From positions 1 through 25,314 of the IMG/VR virus record IMGVR_UViG_3300017759_000064: a DNA stretch of 25,314 bases, one strand, 5' to 3'. Below the pieces are notes generated by a model that was not told the origin of the DNA, did not search any database, and saw only the letters and a program-made list of their open reading frames with translations. Made by a program: the position numbers and the translations under genes. This document shows positions 8,244 through 17,044 of the stretch, in pieces (the first letter of the stretch is position 1; every line of letters starts with the position of its first letter). The DNA is from a virus.

Positions 8244-8933
8244 ATGGCAGTAAACGTAAACACAGTATACCAAAGAGTATTAGCTATAACAAATAAAGAG
8301 CAGCGAGGATATTTAACACCTCAGGAATTTAATACATTTGCAAATCAAGCACAGTTAGATATACTTGAACAATACTTTTATGATTTAAATCAATTTGGTA
8401 GAGTTCCAGGTAATCAAACAGAATATGCTGACATGTTAGAAATACTTGAAGAAAAAATAAGTATGTTTGAAAAAACTGCACAAACTGTTTCAAGCGGAAC
8501 AACTTTACCAGCAGATGTGTATCGCTTAGGAACTGTTATGACAAACTGCCCAAGTTGCAGAGAAGCTGAACAAATAAGTCAAAAAGAATGGCTTTACATT
8601 AAATCTTCACCAATAGCTTCACCCACAAACGAATTCCCTGTATATATAAGAAATAATGCTGGCATAAAAGTGTACGGCACAGATAATACACAAATAACAA
8701 GTGGTGTATATGCTAATTATATTAAAGAGCCAACAAGTGTTGCTTGGGCTGCTAATAATACAACTGGCTTATATGATTCAGCATCATCTGTTAACTTTGA
8801 ATTGCATGAATCAGAAGAAACAGAATTAGTAATTAAAATATTAGCATTAGCTGGAATGGCATTAAAAGATAACTCTGTATATGCAATGGCTAGTGGAGAA
8901 GACACTAAAAATACTCAACAAGAAAAATCATAA
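8244..8933 (+). CDS. Head-to-tail connector / ring protein candidate
   Basis: This is a 229-residue protein starting at the ATG at 8244. An in-frame ATG at 8214 would add 10 residues but lies inside the loop of the preceding hairpin, so I prefer 8244 (MAVNVNTVYQRVLAITNKEQ). The N-terminal 60 residues (GYLTPQEFNTFANQAQLDIL then EQYFYDLNQF) resemble a helical protein frequently found beside tail-tubular genes in marine podoviruses, and its place after the capsid block fits an adaptor or ring subunit docking under the portal. Residues about 75-110 hold CPSC (Cys-Pro-Ser-Cys), a lone CxxC pair without a second pair, so a zinc site is unproven. It is followed after 3 bases by the next gene, implying co-translation. 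Function is inferred from position and resemblance. Confidence 0.6.
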   Translation: MAVNVNTVYQRVLAITNKEQRGYLTPQEFNTFANQAQLDILEQYFYDLNQFGRVPGNQTEYADMLEILEEKISMFEKTAQTVSSGTTLPADVYRLGTVMTNCPSCREAEQISQKEWLYIKSSPIASPTNEFPVYIRNNAGIKVYGTDNTQITSGVYANYIKEPTSVAWAANNTTGLYDSASSVNFELHESEETELVIKILALAGMALKDNSVYAMASGEDTKNTQQEKS

Positions 8934-8936
8934 TAA

Positions 8937-10034
8937 ATGGCATTTATAAATCAAACACATTATCAGTATTATACGCCAGGTCAAAAGTTTACAGCAACTG
9001 CAAACCAAACTCAGTTTTTATTAACTTTAGACCCACTACCAACGGCAGAATCAAAATTTATTGTTTTTATTAATGGGGTTGAAGTTGATGATAATTTATA
9101 TACATATTCTCAATCTGGAGGTAATGCCGGTAAAGTAATATTTTCTTCTGGTAGAACAGCAGGTGACATTGTTGAAGTTAAATTAACAAACCCTATTATT
9201 GCTGGTAATTATAGATATATATCTTTAACAGATATAGTTGCTAATTTTATGGTTTCTTATGTTGGTAAAGATAAAATAATTCCTAGAGTGAAAAGAACAG
9301 ATGTTTTATTTCACGCTAAAAGAGGTATTCAGGAATTTAGTTATGATATAACTAAAGTTGAAAAAATACAAGAAATTGAAGTTCCAGATAGTTTGGCAAT
9401 GGTTATGCCGCAAGACTATGTGGATTATGTTCAAATATCTAGAGTAGATAGTGTTGGTTATGAGCACAATATATACCCAGCAAGACACACTTCTATACCT
9501 AGTCAATCAATAGCACAAGATGGTGATTATGAATATTTATTTGATGACGATGATACATTATTAACACAAGTTCCAACAACACAAACTAGATTTAAAGATG
9601 TTACAGTAACAGCTGTAGATGATTCATTAGATAATGTGAATACAACCAATGAAAGACATGATGAATTTGGTAGAAGATTTGGTATAAACCCAGAGTTAGC
9701 TTCTAAAAATGGTAATTTTATAATTGATGAAATAAATGGTAAAATACATTTTAGTGCTGATTTAGTTGGGAAAGTTATAACTTTAAAATATATATCTGAT
9801 GGGATGGGTACTGACGCTGAAATGCGTATACCTAAATTAGCAGAAGAAGCAATATATAAGCATATTGTTTATTCAATTGTTAGTTCAAGAATAAACTTTC
9901 CTGAATACGTTATAGCAAGATATAAAAGAGATAGATTTGCCGCAATGAGAACAGCTAAATTACGTTTAGCTAATCTTAATCCACGTGAGCTTTCACAAGT
10001 AATGAGAAATAAATCCAAAGTAATAAAACACTAA
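8937..10034 (+). CDS. Tail-tubular / ring protein with an N-terminal beta domain
   Basis: This 365-residue protein has two apparent parts. Residues about 8-86 read as a small beta-sandwich domain of the kind seen at the front of phage fibre and adhesin proteins (FTATANQTQFLLTL, then FIVFINGVEVDDNLYTY, then GDIVEVKL). From about residue 95 (SLTDIVANFM, then KIIPRVKRTDVLFHAKRGIQ) it resembles the tail-tubular A or ring proteins of crAss-like and marine podoviruses, including PQDYVDYVQISRVD near 158. The C-terminal 80 residues are basic and helical (FAAMRTAKLRLANLNPRELS). It would sit below the portal-adaptor ring as part of the short tail. It lies 3 bases from each neighbour, which suggests tight translational coupling with the ring candidate before it and the stabilization protein after it. 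Confidence 0.65.
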   Translation: MAFINQTHYQYYTPGQKFTATANQTQFLLTLDPLPTAESKFIVFINGVEVDDNLYTYSQSGGNAGKVIFSSGRTAGDIVEVKLTNPIIAGNYRYISLTDIVANFMVSYVGKDKIIPRVKRTDVLFHAKRGIQEFSYDITKVEKIQEIEVPDSLAMVMPQDYVDYVQISRVDSVGYEHNIYPARHTSIPSQSIAQDGDYEYLFDDDDTLLTQVPTTQTRFKDVTVTAVDDSLDNVNTTNERHDEFGRRFGINPELASKNGNFIIDEINGKIHFSADLVGKVITLKYISDGMGTDAEMRIPKLAEEAIYKHIVYSIVSSRINFPEYVIARYKRDRFAAMRTAKLRLANLNPRELSQVMRNKSKVIKH

Positions 10035-10037
10035 AGT

Positions 10038-13000
10038 ATGCCAGAAATTAAAAATGCTTTTATTAAAGGTAAAATGAATAAAGACCTTGATGAAAGATTA
10101 ATTCCTAATGGTGAATATAGAGACGCATTAAATGTTGATGTTGATTTTTCTGAAGGAAGCAGTGTAGGTGCTTTAAAAAATATATTAGGTACTACACAGC
10201 GAGATTCTATAACCTTGTCTTCAGCTAAATGTATAGGTAGCGTTAAAGATACTGAAAACAGTAAAATATATTGGTTTATAACATCTTCTGCAAAAGATTT
10301 AATAACCGAATGGAATTATGCTTCAAATACTTATGATACAATAATAGTTGATAGCGGAAGTGTATTAAATTTTAACACTGCTAATTTAATAACTGGCGCA
10401 AATGTTATTGATGGTATATTATTTTTTACAGATAATTTAAATGAACCTAGGCAAGTTGATATTGAATATTGGAGAGGGCAAACTTCTGGTTCATCGGGAA
10501 CCAGCTCAGGATTAAGCGCGGAAAGAATTACTGTTATTAGAAAATCTCCATTAGCGGCACCAACATTAGAAATGAGCAGTTCATCAAGAGGCGGTAATGG
10601 TACAGCGGGCAACACAGCTATATTTGTAGACGCTAATTTAAGTACTGAATCTACTAGTGCTGGGAATTTAGGCACACCTAGAGATTCTGGGTATCAAATT
10701 TCTTCATCTCAAGGGGGTATTAGTAAGTTTAAAGTATCTGGGGGAACAGCAACTGATCCTAATTACCAAGCTAATGATGTTATTATATTAACACACAAAT
10801 TTACAGAATCTGATGATACTGTAAAAACAATTAAAGTTAGAATAAAATTAGCTGGCAATTATTCACAACAAGGGGGTGGTAATGCTGGTGTTTTTTCAAA
10901 TGCTGAAATATTAACTATATCTGAAAAAGTTCCTCGAGAAGCGGCTTTATGGACATGCACACTAGAAGAAGATGAGCCTCTATTTAAAGAAAAGTTTCCT
11001 AGATTTGCTTATAGATATAAATACAACAATGGACAATACTCGTGTTTTTCTCCATTTACAAATGCCGCATTTTTACCAGACCCAACAGTAGGTGCTGGTA
11101 CTGGTGTGGAATATGATGCAAAGTCTGGTGCTAATTTAGCAATGGTTAACAGCCTAAGGTCACTAAAACTAAAAGATTTAAATCACAATACTCATGCTGA
11201 CGTAGAAGAAATAGACATACTCTATAAAGATTCCGTAAGCTCAAACTGTTATTTAGTTGATACTATTAAAAAGAACTCTAGTAATGCTTTCCCAAGTCCT
11301 TTGGAATTTGAAGTAAAAGATGATCAAATATTTAAAACATTACCATCAAATCAATTATTAAGATTATTTGATAGCGTTCCTAAAAAAGCTAAGTCTCAAG
11401 AAATTACAGCAAATAGATTAATATATGGTAATTATACTGAAAACTTTAACTTAAAAGATTCTAATGGCCATAATGTAGAACCTGTATTTTCAGTAGGTAT
11501 ACACAATAGATATAACCCAACTGATTCTGGATATACTGATAATAGAAAACGAAGGCACTCAATAAAATCAAAAAGAAAATACCAGTTTGGTGTAGTATAC
11601 ATGGACGAGTATGGCAGACAGACCCCTGTATTAACAAGTAAAACAGGTGTTGTAAAAGTAGGGCAAGAAAGTGCTGGGTTTTTAAGTAGATTTAGAGCGA
11701 CAATAACCTCTAACCCACCAGTATTTGCAAAAACTTATAAATATTTTATAAAAGAAATTTCCTCAACAACACATAATTTTATAGGAGATAGTTTTTATAA
11801 AGACAAAGAAGGGTTTTTATATGTTGCAGTTCCTTCAGCCGATATTAATAAAGTTGATGTTGACGACACTATAGTTCTTAAAAAGAAAAGAGGAAATGAT
11901 ATTTCAAATATTACAGAAGAATTTAAAGTATTAGATAAATACACAACTCCACCGCCATTTTTAGCTAAACCTTTGAAAGAAACATATGTGCCGGATATAT
12001 TTGTTTTTAGTAAAAACTTTGAACAAGATAAAGACCAGCACCTTTTAAAACCAGGGAGCACACCTGTTCCAGGAAGAAATAGAATAACTATTAGCGCAAT
12101 GTTTAAGTTCCAGGACACCAATATTCAAACTGGTAGTGAAATAGAATCGGACACTGCGGATGGTGTTAGTGTTCAGGCTTATGCAAAATTAAATCCAGGC
12201 GCTAAGGTAAAATTTATAACAGGTTCTGGTGAAACGGATGTATATACTATTGCAAATAAAGAACTAGACTTGGCAGATGATAATGATTTTGAATTACATT
12301 TTACTCAAGAATTTGGAGATGATGTAAAAATTCTTTATGATGATTATAATAGAGACAAACTAGTTAACACTGGTAGCGGCGCCGACATAACATATGGGGC
12401 AACACTTGTCGGGGGAGACCATACGGAAGATGGCGACACGAATACCTATGCGGGAGGTGTTAAAATGGTCGTGGTGGAGCATGTAGATGAAAGTGGTAAA
12501 GAAGAGTATCAGGGGAAATTTTTTATAAAAATAAGAAATAATACTAACTTATTAGCAGAATTAAAAGGCGAAGAAGATATAAACAATCTACAAGTATTAA
12601 GTACAATATCTTTGGATGGGGACCAAGCTGATGACGACCCAAGGCAATTTCATATGTACGGTGGCGGAAAAGCTAATACTGATTCATCTGTAACAAGATT
12701 AGGTGTTGCTGGGGCATTAAGCCCAACTGCTGGTGGTTTTGATGGTAGTCAAAATCATTTAGTATCAGGCCAATCAGGATATGGGGCAGGCCAATCTTAC
12801 AATCCTTCAGTTGGATTTATTAATAATACAGAGTTAGATAAGGGCTATCATTTTTGTATAAGGACTGATGGAAAATTTTCAAGAAGAGCATCAAAATTTG
12901 CCACATTACCTCTTGTAACAGGTTTGGAAAAAGCTCCTTCAAATAAAAATAATTATAATAGCGATACAGATGTGTACTTAAGATTTGACAGATCTAGGGG

Positions 13001-14756
13001 CCAAGTTATTGCTGGGCAAGCTGCCGATAATAATTTATATAAAATAGAAAGGGTATATAAATATCTTGAAAGAGGTGGCGGGGGTAATTTCAATGATGGT
13101 GATGCTGTTTATTTAATAAAATTAGATAAACAATTAGCGCAAAATTTAATTTTTAATGGTGCTAAAGAGTCTTCAAGCACTAATAATATAATGCAAATAT
13201 CAGTCCTTGAGTTTAAAGAAAAAGAAAATCTAGTAGGCGTACCTGAACCACCTATATTTGAAGTATTACCAAAAGATGATACGGATATTGATATATATTA
13301 TGAAACTCAAGAAGTTTTTATAATAGCATCTGACGGGACAAATAATCATGGTAATGTTAATACATTATCTTATTATAATTGTTTTGCTTTTGACAATGGT
13401 GTAGAGTCTTTGGCAATTAGAGATAACTTTAATTCTCCAGCCGTGGGTAAGGGTGTTAGGGTTTCAACCATATTTGAAGATAAACCATATATTGAAGAAA
13501 CATTAAAAAACAATTTAATATTTTCTCAAATATACAATGGTAAAAACGCTTTAAATAGACTTAATCAATTTATAATTGCAGAAGATATTACAAAAGAATT
13601 AAATCCCGATTATGGTAGTATACAATTATTACATACTAGATATAATGATATAATCGCATATTGTGAAAATAAAGTTGTAAAAATATTAACAAATAAAGAC
13701 GCATTATTTAATGCTGATGGCAGCACTAACGTAACATCTAACAAAGCGGTTTTAGGCCAAGCAAACCCTTACAATTCAAACTTTGGTATTGGTACAAACC
13801 CTGAAAGCTTTGATGAATTCTTATTTAGAAGTTATTTTGTTGACGCTAAAAGCGGTGCAGTTGTAAGGCATTCAATGGATGGAATGGAGGCAATATCTGA
13901 TTACGGTATGAAGGATTATTTTAGAGATAATTTAAACTTACAATCAGGATATATATACGGTTCTTATGATGTTGTTAAAAGCCAATATAATCTTTCTTTA
14001 CCCACAGGTGTTAATACCACGCTTTCTTTTTCAGAGTCAATTAATGGGTGGTGTAGTAGAAAATCTTATATAAATGAAGGTGGGGTTAGCATGCACAATA
14101 AGTATTTTACATTTAAAAGTGGACATATACATGAGCATCATGTTGGTGCTAGAAATACATTTTATGGGGCAGCAACTACTCCATTTGTAGAGTTTATATT
14201 TAATGAATCTCCTGCTAATATGAAAAACTTTAGGACTTTAAATTATGAAGGGGATAGTGGCTGGACTTGTTCCAGTATAGTTACAGACCAGCAAGATGGG
14301 GCTGTAGATTCATTTGTAAATAAAGAAAATAAATATTTTAACTACATAAGAGGTATAGGCGAAACTGCTTCCACAATTGATTTAAAAGCTTTAAATGTGC
14401 AAGGGATAGGGGTGTATAGCAATGTTTCAACAAATAGCAACCATGTGACATATACTTTTACTAATAATGTGCCACAAGATTTACAAGTTGGTGATACATT
14501 ATATTATGTACACCCAACTGGAAGTGTTGTTACAGCGCTTCAACTTGTAACAGCAGTTACGGCAACATCAGTAACAGCAAGATATTCATCAGCACCTCCA
14601 ACAAGCGGAGCTCCTTATTTTGTATTTTATGCAAAAAATGCAAAATGGCAAACAAGTGGGTTATTGGGTTATTATGCAACTGTTAAAATGCAAAATACAT
14701 CTACAGACTCTAAGGAGATTTATTCAGTAGGGAGCGAAGTTAGTATAAGTAGTTAA
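10038..14756 (+). CDS. Stabilization / tail muzzle protein (P22 gp10-like class)
   Basis: This 1572-residue virion protein is expected to close the connector and form the distal short tail. The N-terminus (IKGKMNKDLDERLIPNGEYR, residues about 9-29, then DALNVDVDFSEGSSVGALKN) is the typical opening of 'stabilization protein' annotations in crAss-like phages. A second hallmark, FPRFAYRYKYNNGQYSCFSP, is at about 320-338, and a third, SDYGMKDYFRDNL, at about 1287-1299 within a propeller-like C-terminal region (YCENKVVKILTNKDALFNAD is near 1210). It is more than three times the 472 residues of P22 gp10, with long Gly/Ser/Asn/Asp-rich stretches about 150-240 and 700-930 that look like inserted beta domains. 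Bases 12361-12480 (residues about 775-815) are about 53% GC, unlike the rest. The last 150 residues are beta-rich and could form a terminal knob. Confidence 0.8.
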   Translation: MPEIKNAFIKGKMNKDLDERLIPNGEYRDALNVDVDFSEGSSVGALKNILGTTQRDSITLSSAKCIGSVKDTENSKIYWFITSSAKDLITEWNYASNTYDTIIVDSGSVLNFNTANLITGANVIDGILFFTDNLNEPRQVDIEYWRGQTSGSSGTSSGLSAERITVIRKSPLAAPTLEMSSSSRGGNGTAGNTAIFVDANLSTESTSAGNLGTPRDSGYQISSSQGGISKFKVSGGTATDPNYQANDVIILTHKFTESDDTVKTIKVRIKLAGNYSQQGGGNAGVFSNAEILTISEKVPREAALWTCTLEEDEPLFKEKFPRFAYRYKYNNGQYSCFSPFTNAAFLPDPTVGAGTGVEYDAKSGANLAMVNSLRSLKLKDLNHNTHADVEEIDILYKDSVSSNCYLVDTIKKNSSNAFPSPLEFEVKDDQIFKTLPSNQLLRLFDSVPKKAKSQEITANRLIYGNYTENFNLKDSNGHNVEPVFSVGIHNRYNPTDSGYTDNRKRRHSIKSKRKYQFGVVYMDEYGRQTPVLTSKTGVVKVGQESAGFLSRFRATITSNPPVFAKTYKYFIKEISSTTHNFIGDSFYKDKEGFLYVAVPSADINKVDVDDTIVLKKKRGNDISNITEEFKVLDKYTTPPPFLAKPLKETYVPDIFVFSKNFEQDKDQHLLKPGSTPVPGRNRITISAMFKFQDTNIQTGSEIESDTADGVSVQAYAKLNPGAKVKFITGSGETDVYTIANKELDLADDNDFELHFTQEFGDDVKILYDDYNRDKLVNTGSGADITYGATLVGGDHTEDGDTNTYAGGVKMVVVEHVDESGKEEYQGKFFIKIRNNTNLLAELKGEEDINNLQVLSTISLDGDQADDDPRQFHMYGGGKANTDSSVTRLGVAGALSPTAGGFDGSQNHLVSGQSGYGAGQSYNPSVGFINNTELDKGYHFCIRTDGKFSRRASKFATLPLVTGLEKAPSNKNNYNSDTDVYLRFDRSRGQVIAGQAADNNLYKIERVYKYLERGGGGNFNDGDAVYLIKLDKQLAQNLIFNGAKESSSTNNIMQISVLEFKEKENLVGVPEPPIFEVLPKDDTDIDIYYETQEVFIIASDGTNNHGNVNTLSYYNCFAFDNGVESLAIRDNFNSPAVGKGVRVSTIFEDKPYIEETLKNNLIFSQIYNGKNALNRLNQFIIAEDITKELNPDYGSIQLLHTRYNDIIAYCENKVVKILTNKDALFNADGSTNVTSNKAVLGQANPYNSNFGIGTNPESFDEFLFRSYFVDAKSGAVVRHSMDGMEAISDYGMKDYFRDNLNLQSGYIYGSYDVVKSQYNLSLPTGVNTTLSFSESINGWCSRKSYINEGGVSMHNKYFTFKSGHIHEHHVGARNTFYGAATTPFVEFIFNESPANMKNFRTLNYEGDSGWTCSSIVTDQQDGAVDSFVNKENKYFNYIRGIGETASTIDLKALNVQGIGVYSNVSTNSNHVTYTFTNNVPQDLQVGDTLYYVHPTGSVVTALQLVTAVTATSVTARYSSAPPTSGAPYFVFYAKNAKWQTSGLLGYYATVKMQNTSTDSKEIYSVGSEVSISS

Positions 14757-14791
14757 TACGTAATAATAAATATATAAAAAAATAAATAATT

Positions 14792-15586
14792 ATGCCAAAC
14801 GGAAATAATAATCAATATCAAGGAATGCCTAATATTACAGGCGTTTTAGACCACTTCCAGCAGCAGACCGCTAATCCTAACGTAGGCGGTGGGGTAGGCG
14901 CTAATTTAGGGCAAAGTGTGGTGGCCGCTACAGGTATGGTGCTTGATTCCCTTAATCCATTAGCTGGCGCTGCAAAGGCTGTTGGTGGAGCTGTAAAGGC
15001 AGTTGGTAGCTTATTTGGTGGTGGTAAAAGAAGAAGAGAACAAAGAAGAGCTGAGCAAGAATTAGCTGGAAGAAAAGTTAATTATGAAAGTCTAGACACG
15101 TCTAATCCTTATAAAAATGTAACAAACCCTTATCAAAATTTAACGGTTAGTACACAGGCTGCTGATTTTGCAGCACAACAAACCGCGCAGGGCTCTGCAA
15201 ATATAATGAATAATTTAGCCGCTGCTGCAGGTGGGGGTGGTGTAGCCGCTTTAGCACAATCATTAGCTAATTCACAGGCGATGGCTGCTCAGCAAGCTTC
15301 TGCAGGTTTAGCTAAACAAGAACAAAGAAATGCAATGTTAGGAGCACAGGGTGAAAGTCAAAGACAAATGGCTGTTGCTGCTGGTGAAAGACAATCGCAA
15401 AAAATGGAATTTGAAAAACAAGGTACATTACTAGGTATGGCTCAACAAAGAAAAGCAGCTGCGGACCAAGCTAGAAAAGATGCAACTGACGCTTTAGTTA
15501 GTGGTATTACTGATATAGGTATGGGTGCGGCAATGGGTGGCTTAGGCAAGCAACCAGGTGGATTAAATCTATTCCCAGGTAAATAA
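14792..15586 (+). CDS. Small ejection / internal virion protein candidate
   Basis: This 264-residue protein is rich in Gly, Ala and Gln. Residues about 32-77 form a hydrophobic Gly/Ala segment (VVAATGMVLDSLNPLAGAAK is part of it) ending in a basic patch KRRREQRRAEQE at about 79-90. Residues about 150-225 are a Gln/Ala/Lys-rich helix, and residues about 230-250 form a second Gly-rich hydrophobic segment. This layout recalls small internal core proteins such as T7 gp14, which insert into the envelope during infection. It is the first of three consecutive genes (264, 479 and 2747 residues) after the tail genes, the order of the T7 gp14-gp15-gp16 and P22 gp7-gp20-gp16 ejection sets. No catalytic motif was seen. 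The role is inferred from composition and position. Confidence 0.6.
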   Translation: MPNGNNNQYQGMPNITGVLDHFQQQTANPNVGGGVGANLGQSVVAATGMVLDSLNPLAGAAKAVGGAVKAVGSLFGGGKRRREQRRAEQELAGRKVNYESLDTSNPYKNVTNPYQNLTVSTQAADFAAQQTAQGSANIMNNLAAAAGGGGVAALAQSLANSQAMAAQQASAGLAKQEQRNAMLGAQGESQRQMAVAAGERQSQKMEFEKQGTLLGMAQQRKAAADQARKDATDALVSGITDIGMGAAMGGLGKQPGGLNLFPGK

Positions 15587-15595
15587 ATAAAAAAC

Positions 15596-17035
15596 ATGGC
15601 AAATAAATTATTAATATTAGGAGCTGCAATGGCTCACAAAAATAAAAGCTACAATCTTAGTAGATCAATTGTTCCCGCTGTTGATGCTGGTGTAAAAACT
15701 ATTGTAGATGAACTAGAGGTTCAAAGGAAAAGAACTAATGAAGCTAGTCTCCTTACACAGCAATATCTTGACCAACTACCGGAAAATCCAGAAATAGACT
15801 TATTAGATGAAAATTTAGCGGGCATGTTTACTTCTGACCTAAATAATATAAGAAATAATATAGGTAGAATAAATATGGATAGATATAAAAACGCTTATAA
15901 ATATTCACCAGGAACAGAAGCCTATACAAACATGATGACAGAGCTAAAAACAAATGAAAAACTTTTGAAAAAAAGATTGAAAGAAGCTCAGGATATACAG
16001 ATGGCAAAAAGTAACTGGATTAATGAGCATGCTAATATTTCTGAAACATGGAAAGATTTTAACCCAGATAAATATATAGCTTTAACACAAATATTAAATA
16101 AAGAAAACCCTAATTATACAGCTAAAAGGGACTCAAAAGGTGAACTTATTTTAACCACTACCATACCTAGTGGAAAAACTGTTGATGTAAAAGTAAGTGA
16201 TTTAGATAATTGGGAAGAATATCCTCAGCCAGAAATAAATAAAATTAATGAATTTTATGAAATAGCTCAAAAAGCTGGAAAGCAAGGACTAGATATTCCA
16301 GCCGCCAGCGTTGGCCAGATGACAACTTATTTAAATAATTTTATAGGTGAAAATGAATATGCTGTTCTTTCGCTTATGTTTGATGACTTACCTATGGGTA
16401 GTAATGAAAATAAAATGGCTTTCTTTACAGAGCAGGAATTAATAAGTATGTTTGATGCAGATAAAGATGGAGCGGTGTCTCAAGAGGAAAAACAAAACTG
16501 GAGGCCACTTGATTTTAGAAATATGAAAAACAAGGTTGTAGATCGTATTATGAAAAGAATATGGGAAGAAAACAAAAAAGCCAGACCACCTAAAGCAACT
16601 TATTTTAATAACCCTGAAGATTCACAATCGGAAAACCTCCGAAAAGAAATGATGGCTAACAATACAACTAGATTAATTGCTTTATTAAATGATTCAAAAA
16701 ATTTAGGTATTAAAGAAATTATTAATAAAATTGCTGATAGTTCTTATTTAGCAGGTTCAATTGCTAAAGTAGAAGGAACATCTATTTTACCTGATGAAAA
16801 TTCAATATCGGGCATGGTTATTAAATCTTTTGATATTAAAAACGCAGTTGCACAATTTAAAAAGGATGGCAACGTTATACCATTGATTGAAAAATTAATG
16901 ACAAAATTAGGCCCAACAAAAAAAGATAGAAGTGCTGTTTACACTGATCTTTATTATTATAATCAATTAAGTGAAGATCACAAACTTAGACAAATATCAG
17001 AAAGCGGGGGATTAAATCCTAATAAATCAAACTAA
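15596..17035 (+). CDS. Mid-size ejection protein candidate with an EF-hand loop
   Basis: This 479-residue protein is largely helical and charged, with no signal peptide or clear membrane segment. A perfect EF-hand calcium loop occurs at residues 287-298 (DADKDGAVSQEE): Asp at loop positions 1, 3 and 5, Gly at 6, a hydrophobic residue at 8 and Glu at 12, with helical flanks (TEQELISMF before it and KQNWRPLDF after it). By position it is the middle member of the three-protein ejection-like set, comparable in place to T7 gp15. It lies 9 bases from both neighbours. Calcium could stabilise the protein in seawater or trigger a conformational change on entering the calcium-poor cytoplasm; that is speculation. 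Apart from the EF-hand I recognise no named family. Confidence 0.55.
   Translation: MANKLLILGAAMAHKNKSYNLSRSIVPAVDAGVKTIVDELEVQRKRTNEASLLTQQYLDQLPENPEIDLLDENLAGMFTSDLNNIRNNIGRINMDRYKNAYKYSPGTEAYTNMMTELKTNEKLLKKRLKEAQDIQMAKSNWINEHANISETWKDFNPDKYIALTQILNKENPNYTAKRDSKGELILTTTIPSGKTVDVKVSDLDNWEEYPQPEINKINEFYEIAQKAGKQGLDIPAASVGQMTTYLNNFIGENEYAVLSLMFDDLPMGSNENKMAFFTEQELISMFDADKDGAVSQEEKQNWRPLDFRNMKNKVVDRIMKRIWEENKKARPPKATYFNNPEDSQSENLRKEMMANNTTRLIALLNDSKNLGIKEIINKIADSSYLAGSIAKVEGTSILPDENSISGMVIKSFDIKNAVAQFKKDGNVIPLIEKLMTKLGPTKKDRSAVYTDLYYYNQLSEDHKLRQISESGGLNPNKSN
16454..16489 (+). other. EF-hand calcium-binding loop
   Basis: Twelve codons encode D287-A-D-K-D-G-A-V-S-Q-E-E298 in the 479-residue protein. 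All canonical ligand positions (1, 3, 5, 12), the invariant Gly at 6 and the hydrophobic residue at 8 are satisfied. I see only one loop; EF-hands usually pair, so binding may be weak or require dimerisation. Confidence 0.75.
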
Positions 17036-17044
17036 AAATAATAT

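Noticed and set aside
8545-8560. CPSC pair in the ring-type protein as a zinc finger
   Set aside because: Only one CxxC pair is present and no second Cys/His pair is nearby.
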